In this document: in pieces, positions 9,114 to 17,397 of the stretch
Layout: the number at the start of each line of letters is the position of its first letter
How positions within the stretch are numbered: the stretch's first letter is position 1
Origin: Bacilli bacterium
Lineage (GTDB): Bacteria > Bacillota_I > Bacilli_A > RF39 > UBA660
Assembly (NCBI GenBank): GCA_017409785.1
Contig: JAFQSD010000002.1
Coordinates: 536,597 to 600,596, forward strand
Reading direction: 5' to 3'
Length of the DNA stretch: 64,000 nt
The notes under the pieces: generated by a model
The model's input: the letters and a program-made list of their open reading frames with translations, nothing else
The model's database searches: none
What the model was told of the DNA's origin: nothing
Position numbers and translations under genes: made by a program

Positions 9114-9722
9114 CTATATTTCAACTTCTGCATATCTCTGCTTAATTGTTTTATAAATTCTCCATGCTTCATAATAAACAACTATCAAAACAGGTATTAT
9201 TATTGACAAAACAAACCCTAAAGGAGTTGATACAAAACCTTGTACATAACCTATTTTTGGTAATCTTAAAACAACTTTACCATATATATTATCTAAATCA
9301 ACCAACGCAGTATCCTCTAAAGAATTATTATCACCCTTTGTACGATATATATAATTACCATCAACATCTAACTTTTTACCAACAATTCTATGTGTAACAG
9401 TTAAACCATTAAAATATATATCATTTGATGAGAAAGTAATAATATCACCTATATCTAAAGTATTATTTTTAACTCTTTTTACAATAATAGCATCATTAAC
9501 ATTTATAGTTGGAACCATACTTTCTGTCACAATAACATAAGCATTTAACAAAGGACTCTTTGAAATTCCCCTACTTGAGTTATAAAAGGCATCTCCCCAA
9601 CAAACCGCCATAACGCCAAATACTGATAACAAAATGAAAAATACAGCAATTAAACAAGCTCTAAGAATTAGTTTAGAACAATATCCAACATTTTTAATTT
9701 TTTTATTAACCCGTATCTTCAT
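9114..9722 (-). CDS. sipW: SipW-type signal peptidase I
   Basis: An ER/archaeal-type (S26B) signal peptidase. It has an N-terminal membrane segment (about 18-42), catalytic Ser68 in ESMVPT, His111 in VTHRIVG (His replaces the bacterial Lys), the TKGDNN motif with Asp131, and a second hydrophobic segment at about 166-188, 202 aa in all. B. subtilis SipW cleaves the amyloid TasA and TapA. Here two genes for TasA-like proteins lie directly upstream in the same orientation, so those are the probable substrates. Confidence 0.9.
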   Translation of the reverse strand: MKIRVNKKIKNVGYCSKLILRACLIAVFFILLSVFGVMAVCWGDAFYNSSRGISKSPLLNAYVIVTESMVPTINVNDAIIVKRVKNNTLDIGDIITFSSNDIYFNGLTVTHRIVGKKLDVDGNYIYRTKGDNNSLEDTALVDLDNIYGKVVLRLPKIGYVQGFVSTPLGFVLSIIIPVLIVVYYEAWRIYKTIKQRYAEVEI

Positions 9723-9787
9723 TTAGTCACCACCTATCTTTAGCACAATTATAATACATAAAATATTTAAAAACTATATTTTGACAA

Positions 9788-9812
9788 TAAAAAAACGTGA
9801 ATTGACACGTTT
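9788..9812 (-). terminator. attenuating hairpin between the TasA-like gene and sipW
   Basis: Stem AAACGTG/CACGTTT with loop AATTGA and a following U-run. It sits inside the apparent operon, so it probably lowers sipW expression relative to its substrates. Confidence 0.7.
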
Positions 9813-9818
9813 AATATT

Positions 9819-10418
9819 TTATTTAGCAATACCTTTAATAGCAACTTTAACACCAAAGTTTTGTACCTCTCCTGCATTAAATACAGCAGTATCAGAAACC
9901 CATAATCTTAAGCGATAATTATCACTACCACTTGTAGTTTTCTTTTGCTTATAAACACTCATTAAATCATTACCAAGTTCTCTATCAGTAATATTTGATT
10001 TAAATATTGTAGGTTCAACTACTTTTGAATATGTTCCACGTTTTTCTTTTTCTAAATAGACTTTAATATTATCATTTAAAGAACTAGATGTTTTTTCATC
10101 TTTTACCAAAATAATTTCATATTCCACATAATTTGCATCTTCAATCTCAGTCTTAACAGTAAAATCAAAGAACAATTCAGCACTATCAAATTTAGTACCA
10201 ACAACATCACTTGTAGGAATTGCATTTTCTATAACAAATAAATTCTCATCATCACTATATGTAAGTGCAACACTACCTCCAGTTAAATTTTCTTCAACAA
10301 CATCAACCGGCTGATTATTATGTATGTAAAATGCTCCTACTACAATCGCAACTACTAATAAAACAATAACTAAACAAATAATTAATATTCCTTTTGAAAT
10401 TCCCTTTTTATTCTCCAT
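9819..10418 (-). CDS. TasA-like (SipW-dependent) secreted protein, second copy
   Basis: A 199-aa protein with a basic start, a strong membrane segment (about 9-31) and a beta-rich ectodomain. The pattern FDFTV followed by YVEYEIILVKDE, NIKVYLE and a late YRLRLWVSDTA strand is that of the TasA/camelysin-like jelly-roll fold exported through SipW. It lies 8 bases after a related gene and upstream of sipW. TasA-family proteins form extracellular fibres or cell-surface layers; whether this one polymerises is unknown. Family assignment rests on pattern and context. Confidence 0.65.
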   Translation of the reverse strand: MENKKGISKGILIICLVIVLLVVAIVVGAFYIHNNQPVDVVEENLTGGSVALTYSDDENLFVIENAIPTSDVVGTKFDSAELFFDFTVKTEIEDANYVEYEIILVKDEKTSSSLNDNIKVYLEKEKRGTYSKVVEPTIFKSNITDRELGNDLMSVYKQKKTTSGSDNYRLRLWVSDTAVFNAGEVQNFGVKVAIKGIAK

Positions 10419-10426
10419 AAATCCTC

Positions 10427-10996
10427 CTACTTTACATTAACACTAAATATTGAAGAAAAAATCTTAGTTTCAGGAGTAAGTTCTAAAGTATCAGCAACCC
10501 ACATTCTAACTCTAATTTTTGCTTCACCTTTATCTTTTAATGAACCGGAATATAAAACTTTTGCACTTGGATCAGTTTCAGCAACTTTCAAGTCAAAATA
10601 AGTTGGAACTTGTGCTCCATTATACCCTTTTAAAGGTTCATCATAAAAATTAGTAACATATACCTTAACAAATCTTGGGTCAACTTCAGAAATAACTTCC
10701 TCTTTATTAATAACTAATTCAAATTTAACTTTTCCGTCAGCTTTAGATTTAATTACAACATCAGCATATCCAATTGTACCATTTTTATAATTATCATTGG
10801 AAATATTTTTACCTAATGTATCACTCATTAATAAATCATTATTAACAACCACTTTTTTTCGTGAAATATCAACATCTAATGCACTATTATCATAAGGAAG
10901 ATTATCTAATAAAAATAAAACACAGCATATAACAACACTTCCAATAATAATTACTGGAAAAATATACGTTGAAAAAGATTTCCATAATTTATTCAT
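10427..10996 (-). CDS. TasA-like (SipW-dependent) secreted protein, first copy
   Basis: A 189-aa paralogue-like neighbour of the previous gene: N-terminal membrane segment (about 10-32), then a beta-rich ectodomain with YADVVIKSKADGKVKFELVI, split here as YADVVIKS and KVKFELVI, then FVKVYVTNF and AKIRVRMWVADT near the C-terminus. The IRVRMWVAD/YRLRLWVSD strand is shared between the two. As first gene of the three it probably sets expression of the module. Role by analogy: surface or matrix protein matured by the adjacent signal peptidase. Confidence 0.6.
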   Translation of the reverse strand: MNKLWKSFSTYIFPVIIIGSVVICCVLFLLDNLPYDNSALDVDISRKKVVVNNDLLMSDTLGKNISNDNYKNGTIGYADVVIKSKADGKVKFELVINKEEVISEVDPRFVKVYVTNFYDEPLKGYNGAQVPTYFDLKVAETDPSAKVLYSGSLKDKGEAKIRVRMWVADTLELTPETKIFSSIFSVNVK

Positions 10997-11044
10997 ATCT
11001 CAATCACCTATCTCCCTATTATTACTTAAAGAGTACCATAAATA

Positions 11045-11797
11045 CTATTTCAAGTCAAACAAATTACAAGCATTATTTGTAGTTATATCAGCAACATTTT
11101 GAACACTGGTATTTAAAATATCAGCAATACATTCTGCAATTAATGGTATATATTTTGAACTGTTTTTTTGTCCACGGAAAGGTGTTGGTGTTAAATACGG
11201 ACTATCTGTTTCTAAAACAATATTCTCTAGTCCTACTTCCTTAACAACCTCATATAATTTGCTATTTTTAAAAGTTACGACGCCACCAATTCCTAACTTA
11301 TAACCCATATTTACATAAATCTTTGCTGTTTCTACACTACCGCTAAAACAGTGAATAACACCAGTAACATTATATTTTTTTAAACAATTAATGGTATCTT
11401 CCGTAGCATCTCTACTATGAATAACTACAACTAGCCCCATCTCTTCAGCAATTTTTAATTGCTTTTCAAATAATTCTAATTGTTGATTTTTATTATCTTT
11501 ACCATAATAATAATCAAGTCCTATTTCTCCCAGACCAACAACATTATTACTTTTTAACTTATTACGTAAATCATCAAGTAATAAATCATCAACCATCTCT
11601 ACTTCAGAAGGATGATAACCTAATGTTACAAAAACATCTTCATACTGTTTTGACAGCTCTAATGATTCATCAATCCAATCTTTACTACACCCAGAAATAA
11701 TAATTTTATTTACTCCAGCTTCTCTATTTTCTTTAATAACTAAATCAATATCATCATAATCCTCTCTTGATAAATGACAATGTGTATCTATAAACAT
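11045..11797 (-). CDS. tatD: TatD family metal-dependent hydrolase/DNase
   Basis: The start is ATG 11797 after GGAGGTATTTTT; longer frames add residues unrelated to the family. The 250-aa protein begins MFIDTHCHL with the metal-binding HxH, has LGYHPSE and GLGEIGLDYYYG blocks, VIHSRDA, VIHCFSG and the final LETDSPYLTP. TatD enzymes are amidohydrolase-fold 3'-5' nucleases that process DNA or RNA ends. Its place after metG matches B. subtilis metS-yabD. It is preceded by a small membrane-protein gene 29 bases away. Confidence 0.93.
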   Translation of the reverse strand: MFIDTHCHLSREDYDDIDLVIKENREAGVNKIIISGCSKDWIDESLELSKQYEDVFVTLGYHPSEVEMVDDLLLDDLRNKLKSNNVVGLGEIGLDYYYGKDNKNQQLELFEKQLKIAEEMGLVVVIHSRDATEDTINCLKKYNVTGVIHCFSGSVETAKIYVNMGYKLGIGGVVTFKNSKLYEVVKEVGLENIVLETDSPYLTPTPFRGQKNSSKYIPLIAECIADILNTSVQNVADITTNNACNLFDLK

Positions 11798-11826
11798 AAA
11801 AATACCTCCAAAATAAAAATACCACA

Positions 11827-12000
11827 TTAATGGTACTTTTTCCAACGATATATCTTAACTCTGATGTAATAAAATGTCGTAACCGCCAAAAATAGTAAAT
11901 CAAATACATTTTTTGCATCTAAAAAACATAATGTCATTAACATTATCATAATAAAGTACGCAACATCCAAAGACAACAACTTCTTATTTTCTTCCGTCAT
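11827..12000 (-). CDS. 57-aa small membrane protein
   Basis: A short frame from ATG 12000 preceded by CGGAGGACTT. It encodes MTEENKKLLSLDVAYFIMIM then LMTLCFLDA, a short loop and a second hydrophobic stretch (about 33-46), ending in basic KIYRWKKYH. Two membrane segments with a positive tail suggest a small two-pass inner-membrane protein with both ends inside. It lies between the metG terminator and tatD and is probably co-transcribed with tatD. No family is recognised. The strong ribosome site and clean hydrophobic pattern support translation. Confidence 0.7.
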   Translation of the reverse strand: MTEENKKLLSLDVAYFIMIMLMTLCFLDAKNVFDLLFLAVTTFYYIRVKIYRWKKYH

Positions 12001-12035
12001 AAGTCCTCCGCTGTACTACTATTTCAATATAACAT

Positions 12036-12071
12036 AAAAAAACATGTAGAATAAATACTTCTACATGTTTT
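12036..12071 (-). terminator. terminator of metG
   Basis: 13-bp stem AAAACATGTAGAA/TTCTACATGTTTT with loop TAAATAC, then a U-run on the minus strand. Confidence 0.88.
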
Positions 12072-12093
12072 TATAATTGACTTGGCAATAACT

Positions 12094-13641
12094 TTACACT
12101 TCTAAATTATGTTCAGCTATAAACTTATCACGATCAATTCTTTGGAATAAAGCACTAGGTTGCCCTAATTCATAAGAATTATTATCATTAAATGTATAAG
12201 TTTTATCTAAAATATTAATTTGACCTAAAATACTAGCACTAGTATCTGGCATAAACGCTTCAAGCATAGAACCACACACTCTAATAGATTCAAGTAAATT
12301 ATATAATACTGTTTCAAGTCTATCTTTTTGAGTTTCATCTTTTGCTAAAGCCCAAGGCATTGTATCATCAATATACTTATTAGATGCACGTAATACATTA
12401 AAGATTTCTGTAATTGCATCTGCAACTTGTAATTCATCCATCTTAGCAGTTACTAAAGCATCAAGTCCATTAATACTATTAATAAAAGCTGCATCCATTT
12501 CATCACTAACCTTCTTATTAGTAACTTTTCCTTCAAAATATTTATTTCCCATAGAAATAGTTCTTTGAACTAAGTTTCCTAATACGTTAGCAAGTTCTCC
12601 ATTAATTCTTTCTATTAATAAATCATAAGTAATATTACCATCACTAGCAAATGGAATTTCATGTAATAAATAGAAACGTACAGCATCTAAACCAAATTTA
12701 TCCACAAGGTCATCTGCATAAATAACATTACCTTTAGATTTACTCATCTTATCACTACTTGTTAATAACCATGGATGTCCAAAAACCTTTTTAGGTAATT
12801 CTAGGTCTAAAGACCATAGGAAACATGGCCAATAAATAGTATGAAAACGAATAATATCCTTACCAATTAAATGTAAATCTGCAGGCCATAACTTCTTAAA
12901 CTCTTCACTTTCATTATCAACGTCATAACCAATATTAGTTATATAATTAGTTAAAGCATCAAGCCAAACATAAACAACGTGTTTTGAATCAAAATCAACA
13001 GGAATTCCCCATTTTAAAGTTGTTCGTGAAACACATAAATCTTGTAACCCTGGTTTAATAAAATTGTTTAACATCTCATTCTTACGAGCAACCGGTTGAA
13101 TAAAATCAGGATGTTCTTCAATATATTTTTCTAATTTTTCTTGATAATTACTTAATTTGAAGAAATAGGCCTCTTCACTTTGTTCATGAACATCACGTCC
13201 ACAATCAGGACACTTACCATCAACTAATTGTGACTCAGTCCAAAATGACTCACATGGTGTACAATAAAGTCCTTTATACTCACCTTTATAAATATCACCT
13301 TTGTCATACATTTTTTTAAAGATATGTTGAACAACTTCTTTATGTTTTTTGTCAGTAGTTCTAACAAAACGATCATAACTAGTATTCATTAAATCCCAAA
13401 TACGTTTAATTTCACCTGCTACACCATCAACAAAAGCCTGAGGTTCAACACCAGCTGCCGCTGCTTTTTCTTCAATTTTAATACCATGTTCATCAGTACC
13501 AGTTTGAAAATAAACATCATATCCTTTTAATCTTTTCCATCTTGCAATAGCATCAGCTAATACTATCTCATAAGTATTTCCAATATGTGGCTTACCAGAA
13601 GTATAAGCAATAGCTGTTGAAATATAATATTTTTCTGCCAT
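12094..13641 (-). CDS. metG: methionyl-tRNA synthetase
   Basis: A class I synthetase charging tRNA-Met. Seen: HIGN at 19-22, a CTPCESFW...CPDCG zinc-binding insertion and KMSKS. Its 515 residues end after the anticodon-binding domain, so the C-terminal OB-fold dimerisation domain of the ~650-aa B. subtilis enzyme is absent; such short monomeric forms are known. A T-box leader upstream puts it under control of uncharged tRNA-Met. spoVT lies upstream, in the place where abrB precedes metS in B. subtilis. Confidence 0.96.
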   Translation of the reverse strand: MAEKYYISTAIAYTSGKPHIGNTYEIVLADAIARWKRLKGYDVYFQTGTDEHGIKIEEKAAAAGVEPQAFVDGVAGEIKRIWDLMNTSYDRFVRTTDKKHKEVVQHIFKKMYDKGDIYKGEYKGLYCTPCESFWTESQLVDGKCPDCGRDVHEQSEEAYFFKLSNYQEKLEKYIEEHPDFIQPVARKNEMLNNFIKPGLQDLCVSRTTLKWGIPVDFDSKHVVYVWLDALTNYITNIGYDVDNESEEFKKLWPADLHLIGKDIIRFHTIYWPCFLWSLDLELPKKVFGHPWLLTSSDKMSKSKGNVIYADDLVDKFGLDAVRFYLLHEIPFASDGNITYDLLIERINGELANVLGNLVQRTISMGNKYFEGKVTNKKVSDEMDAAFINSINGLDALVTAKMDELQVADAITEIFNVLRASNKYIDDTMPWALAKDETQKDRLETVLYNLLESIRVCGSMLEAFMPDTSASILGQINILDKTYTFNDNNSYELGQPSALFQRIDRDKFIAEHNLEV

Positions 13642-13673
13642 ATAAATTCACTCCCTTTAATCATATTCAATAT

Positions 13674-13910
13674 CAAAAAAAAATTATTACAACATAAGGA
13701 CGAATAACTCGCGGTACCACCTTATTTCATAATAATTTGATATTATACACTTAAATAGTTAACGCCTATCTACGACTATACCTACATATCGATATAGTAG
13801 TTCAGAAGCCATATCTTATAACCTAATTTATTCCTCGCTTTCACCTAACCGAGGTCTCTAAAAATAAACTTTTAGTTACAGACTCTTCATCACAACTTTT
13901 AAAAAGTTAC
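13674..13910 (-). ncRNA. T-box riboswitch leader (tRNA-Met) of metG
   Basis: The T-box sequence AAGGTGGTACCGCG is at 13723..13710 on the minus strand. It is followed by CCTTAT, able to pair with ATAAGG to form a terminator before a run of eight or more U residues (13682..13674). A long Stem I region precedes it, with distal AGGTGAAAGCGAGG and a specifier-loop-like segment AGATATGGCTTCTGAAC whose AUG codon (13812..13810) is followed by a purine. All parts are in the expected order. The Met specificity comes from the AUG and from metG downstream. Confidence 0.9.
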
Positions 13911-13916
13911 GGACTT

Positions 13917-13945
13917 AATATAACATAAAAAATTTTAATCTTCAA
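13917..13945 (-). promoter_or_regulatory. promoter of the metG T-box leader
   Basis: Minus-strand TTGAAG (13945..13940), a 17-base spacer and TATATT (13922..13917). The -35 box lies inside the end of spoVT. Confidence 0.6.
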
Positions 13946-14465
13946 CATATTTTCCCAAAAATTGTGCAATCACACCGCTTATAGTTACATCAAATTCAGA
14001 AATATCACTACTAGTTGAAAGCATAATAACAGTTCCTATAACATCTCCAAAACTAAAAATTGGATATATAAGATACGAATGTTGATCAACATCACCATCA
14101 ACTAGTTCATTATAATTCAATTTTTTTTCAACAGATACCGTGCGATTAAAAATTACATTTTCAACATACTTTGAAATCTTTCTATTAACAAACTTTTTTT
14201 TATAATCTCCACTACCAGTCACCACAATATCACGATCAGTAACTAAAATAGTTTTTCCAACTAATGAACTAACAACCCCAATGATCTTATTAGAAACCTC
14301 ACCTAAATCAACAACATTTGAAAATTTTTTTAATATAATTTCTTCATTATCAACAAAAATTTCTAATTCTTCACCATCTCTAATTCTTAACGTACGTCTA
14401 ATTTCCTTTGGAATAACAATTCTTCCTAAATCATCTACTCTTCTAACAACACCAGTTGACTTCAT
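13935..14465 (-). CDS. spoVT: stage V sporulation protein T (AbrB-type regulator)
   Basis: A 176-aa transcription factor. The N-terminal swapped-hairpin AbrB domain (about residues 1-50) shows GVVRRVDDLGRIVIPKEIRR, followed by a GAF-like domain (about 55-176) as in SpoVT rather than the short AbrB. The start is ATG 14465 after GTGAGG; the upstream GTG is part of the ribosome site. In B. subtilis SpoVT tunes forespore sigma-G genes and lies after mfd; here four genes separate it from mfd. A Noc-type palindrome lies in its upstream region. Confidence 0.92.
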   Translation of the reverse strand: MKSTGVVRRVDDLGRIVIPKEIRRTLRIRDGEELEIFVDNEEIILKKFSNVVDLGEVSNKIIGVVSSLVGKTILVTDRDIVVTGSGDYKKKFVNRKISKYVENVIFNRTVSVEKKLNYNELVDGDVDQHSYLIYPIFSFGDVIGTVIMLSTSSDISEFDVTISGVIAQFLGKYVED

Positions 14466-14491
14466 ATTATTCCTCACTTTCCCTAAGAATA

Positions 14492-14509
14492 TTATTTCCC
14501 GGGAAATAA
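14492..14509. promoter_or_regulatory. Noc-type binding site (NBS)
   Basis: An 18-bp perfect palindrome with arms TTATTTCCC and GGGAAATAA, containing the exact 14-mer ATTTCCCGGGAAAT, the B. subtilis Noc consensus. It lies between the spoVT start and the terminator of the next gene. Confidence 0.75.
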
Positions 14510-14520
14510 ATTTTATACCA

Positions 14521-14553
14521 TTTAAAAAGACTATTATTTTTCAATAGTCTTTT
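14521..14553 (-). terminator. terminator of the 202-aa membrane protein gene
   Basis: Stem AAAAGACTATT/AATAGTCTTTT with loop ATTTTTC and a short U-run on the minus strand. It overlaps the stop codon. Confidence 0.75.
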
Positions 14554-15142
14554 TTCTATTATTTTTTTTAGATTCTTTTTTCTTTTTCTTCTTAGATTCA
14601 TTAACTGAAATTGCTTTTCCATTAACTTTTACCGCATATCCACAAGAAGAACCAAAAACAACACCAAGACATAGCCACATTACATCCTGCGTTAAAATCC
14701 ATGTAATAACTCCCCATAAAATCCAAAGTAAAGTCGCAGACAATTCATACTTTCCAACCTTTACCTTTTTTAATTCAAATTCCTTATCTCTAAAAAATGC
14801 TCTATGTGCTTGTTGTTCAGAAACTACTGCACCTAAATAATCATCAACAGCATTCTCAAAATCTCTAACTATTTCTTCACGAATTTCCTCAACAAAAACA
14901 TTTTTAACAAAAGTAATTATATTTTCATTGTCCCTAATTTCCTTTTTAAAAATATATACTCCTTTTACAATTTTATTTTTTTCTACTTTTCTACCTAAAG
15001 CCAAAACTAACCCGTCATTATTTAAAGTTTCATTAATTTCGGCCATTACACTACTATCAAATTCATCTAATAACCATTTTTTCTTCTCAAGTACTTTCTT
15101 TGTTATTTCTAATACTTTATATTCTTTAATATTACCAAACAT
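14534..15142 (-). CDS. uncharacterised membrane protein, 202 aa
   Basis: The start is ATG 15142 behind AAGGAGAA; the longer frame lacks a ribosome site. A charged, mostly helical N-terminal part (1-130) is followed by two short hydrophobic segments (about 137-152 and 154-170) with conserved-looking Trp residues, then a very basic Lys-rich tail (about 183-202). The tail could bind nucleic acid or anionic lipid. No family is recognised. Monocistronic, between the ZIP transporter and spoVT. Confidence 0.75.
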   Translation of the reverse strand: MFGNIKEYKVLEITKKVLEKKKWLLDEFDSSVMAEINETLNNDGLVLALGRKVEKNKIVKGVYIFKKEIRDNENIITFVKNVFVEEIREEIVRDFENAVDDYLGAVVSEQQAHRAFFRDKEFELKKVKVGKYELSATLLWILWGVITWILTQDVMWLCLGVVFGSSCGYAVKVNGKAISVNESKKKKKKESKKNNRKKTIEK

Positions 15143-15185
15143 AAAAATTCTCCTTACTAAAAACAATATAACATGACTATTAAAT

Positions 15186-15214
15186 ATAAAAAAAAGAAAT
15201 AATTAAAATTTCTT
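15186..15214 (-). terminator. terminator of the ZIP transporter gene
   Basis: AAGAAAT/ATTTCTT stem with loop AATTAAA followed by a U-run on the minus strand; AU-rich and of moderate strength. Confidence 0.55.
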
Positions 15215-15239
15215 CTATTTGACAAAATCTATACATTAC

Positions 15240-15998
15240 TTAACCTAATGTAATATCTAAAACCATCATTACTATAAAGCCAATCATAACACTTATAATT
15301 CCCCAAAAAGATTTATTACCATTATGCATTTCTGGAACTAATTCTTCAAATACTACATATATCATTGCTCCCGCAGCAAAAGCCAAAAGATATGGCAACA
15401 AAGGTACGACTACATTAATTAGTGCAATTGTTATTAAAGATGCAATAGGCTCAACAACCCCAGACATAACACCTGTAAAAAAAGACTTTTTCTTAGAAAC
15501 ACCATCTAACTTCATCGGCATTGAAATAATTGCTCCTTCTGGAATATTCTGAATAGCAATACCTAAAGCTAATATAATTGCACTAAGCAAACTAACACCA
15601 ACATTACCAGATAATACACTAGCAAAACATACACCAACAGCCATTCCTTCCGGAATATTATGAAGTGTAACAGAAAACATTAACATATTTATACCTTTAC
15701 CACTATTATTTTGTACTCTATCAGATATCCTATTAACAAATATTAAAAATACAACTCCTAATAACAAGCCAATAACAGCAGGAAGCCATACAATTTTATA
15801 ACTAGATTCTGCCATTTCAACAGATGGTATTATAAGTGACCAAATACTAGCTGCTAACATAACTCCACACGCAAACCCAGTCATTACTTTCTGATATTTA
15901 TCACTTAAATTACTCTTAAAAAAATAAACCAAGAAACTACCAATACAAGTTCCTATAAAAGGTATAAGAATTCCTAATAAACAATACAATAACAACAT
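15240..15998 (-). CDS. ZIP family metal transporter (ZupT-like)
   Basis: The start is ATG 15998 after CGGAGGAATTTGT. The 252-aa protein has eight predicted membrane segments. Its two signature helices carry HNIPEGMAVGV and QNIPEGAIISMP, the first with the His and Glu that coordinate the transported metal; in the second His is replaced by Gln (QNIPEG), as in the GufA/ZIP branch. It likely imports zinc or another divalent metal across the cytoplasmic membrane. No metal-responsive operator was recognised upstream. Confidence 0.9.
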   Translation of the reverse strand: MLLLYCLLGILIPFIGTCIGSFLVYFFKSNLSDKYQKVMTGFACGVMLAASIWSLIIPSVEMAESSYKIVWLPAVIGLLLGVVFLIFVNRISDRVQNNSGKGINMLMFSVTLHNIPEGMAVGVCFASVLSGNVGVSLLSAIILALGIAIQNIPEGAIISMPMKLDGVSKKKSFFTGVMSGVVEPIASLITIALINVVVPLLPYLLAFAAGAMIYVVFEELVPEMHNGNKSFWGIISVMIGFIVMMVLDITLG

Positions 15999-16044
15999 AC
16001 AAATTCCTCCGTTATCATATCGTATGTACAAAATTAAAGATGGT

Positions 16045-16071
16045 CACAAAAAAAGACTTAAAATAAGCCTT
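16045..16071 (-). terminator. terminator of the YcxB-like gene
   Basis: 8-bp stem AAGACTTA/TAAGCCTT with one G-U pair and loop AAA, then seven A residues on the plus strand giving the U-run. Confidence 0.65.
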
Positions 16072-16636
16072 ATTTTTTGTATTTATCACTATTATCTATA
16101 AGTAAATGAGTTTTATTATACTCCTTCATAGCATTTGAAATCTGTGGTTTATAAATTGAAGAACAACAATATAAAACTTCATTTTTTTCATTATTTGAAA
16201 TAAATACAATTGAATACTTATTTATAATAACTTTATAAACTTCTTCCCAAGAATATGAAGTGCATTTATCATCTAAACCATGAACAAAATATCCTTCATC
16301 ATTTATTTCAATAACATAATTCATAAAAACATCTGCAGCTTTTTTTATAAGCTTCTTATATATTATTGTTTTAATAAAAAGACATATTGAACAAAGAACA
16401 AAATATAAAGCAAATAAAATTTCAACAATATGAGAAGAATTATCTAAAATACTAAATATAGTAAGTATCGACAAAAAAATCGTATACAAATATATGATTA
16501 ATCTCATAGGAGTTCTATCTTTTGTAATTCGTTTTACCATCATTGTAGGATCATCTTTTATCCTTTTTATATTTTCAATAATAAAAATTGATTCGTCCCA
16601 AATATTCTTATTATTTTCTTTAATACTAATTTTCAT
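16070..16636 (-). CDS. YcxB-like membrane protein
   Basis: The start is ATG 16636 after GGTGAAGTG. The 188 aa contain a soluble N-terminal strand region, two closely spaced membrane helices (about 52-70 and 76-95) and a C-terminal PH-like region with INDEGYFVHG, YSWEEVYKVI and YSIVFIS, the arrangement of YcxB/PF14317-type proteins. Function in that family is unknown. A TATAAT sits just upstream (16661..16656). The assignment rests on pattern alone. Confidence 0.6.
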   Translation of the reverse strand: MKISIKENNKNIWDESIFIIENIKRIKDDPTMMVKRITKDRTPMRLIIYLYTIFLSILTIFSILDNSSHIVEILFALYFVLCSICLFIKTIIYKKLIKKAADVFMNYVIEINDEGYFVHGLDDKCTSYSWEEVYKVIINKYSIVFISNNEKNEVLYCCSSIYKPQISNAMKEYNKTHLLIDNSDKYKK

Positions 16637-16663
16637 AAAGCACTTCACCAATTAAATTATAAC

Positions 16664-16689
16664 ACAAAAAAAAGAGACCTAAGTCTCTT
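16664..16689 (-). terminator. terminator of the mfd-adjacent helical protein gene
   Basis: Perfect stem AAGAGAC/GTCTCTT with loop CTAA and eight A residues giving the U-run; overlaps the stop codon. Confidence 0.8.
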
Positions 16690-17356
16690 ATTTATCATCT
16701 TGCTTAAAAATTCTAGAATTTGCTAAAGTAAATAAATGTCTTTCTCCATGTTCTTTTGTACTATTAGCTAAAGTAGTATCCTTAACTAATAATTTAAAAT
16801 CAACATTTTCAAGCAACTGTCTTTGATAAGCACCCTTAACAAATTTAACAACTTCATCACTAATTTTTTTCTTAATAGAATCATCAGCATCATCTGAAAA
16901 TACAGAATCAACTTTTTTAATAATTTTCTTTTCAACTGATTCTTGAAGTTGATCTTTTAAAGTTTTTTTAATATTCTTGTTAATCTCATTAAAATCTTTC
17001 TTATTAAACTTAATAACATCTGTATCTTTAGAAAATTGAGTTTTCTTAATAATATCTTCAAGAGCTTTAACTCTAATACTTTTTACTTTATCACAACATT
17101 TAATTACATCTTTTCTATATTCATCAAGCAATTCGTCCAACTTAACTGTATCTAAGACAACTTTATTTTTCTTAGCCAAATCTAAATACTTTGATTTAAT
17201 TGCATCCATAGAATCAAGTGGCGGTTTTCTTAATAAAGACATAATATCTTCATTAACCAATACATCAGTATTATTACGAATAATCTCCATAATTGCTTGC
17301 TTATAATTATCTAAATGTTGTTTTTTTAATTCTTCTAATGTATCTACCATTCTCAT
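16688..17356 (-). CDS. uncharacterised helical protein downstream of mfd
   Basis: The start is ATG 17356 behind AGGAGTGAAG; an earlier GTG belongs to the ribosome site. The 222-aa protein is soluble, rich in Lys, Asp and Glu, with long helical stretches (about 5-30, 50-115 and 130-185) and no Cys cluster or signal. It lies 41 bases after mfd in the same direction, so it may be co-transcribed and connected with transcription-coupled repair or RNA polymerase, but that is only context. No family is recognised. Confidence 0.75.
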   Translation of the reverse strand: MRMVDTLEELKKQHLDNYKQAIMEIIRNNTDVLVNEDIMSLLRKPPLDSMDAIKSKYLDLAKKNKVVLDTVKLDELLDEYRKDVIKCCDKVKSIRVKALEDIIKKTQFSKDTDVIKFNKKDFNEINKNIKKTLKDQLQESVEKKIIKKVDSVFSDDADDSIKKKISDEVVKFVKGAYQRQLLENVDFKLLVKDTTLANSTKEHGERHLFTLANSRIFKQDDK

Positions 17357-17397
17357 CTTCACTCCTAGTATATTAACTTTAACAAGAATCTAAAGAA

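Noticed and set aside
11045..11845. Longer tatD frame with 16 extra N-terminal residues
   Set aside because: The extension overlaps the 57-aa gene, has no ribosome site, and the family starts at MFIDTHCHL, which has GGAGG upstream.
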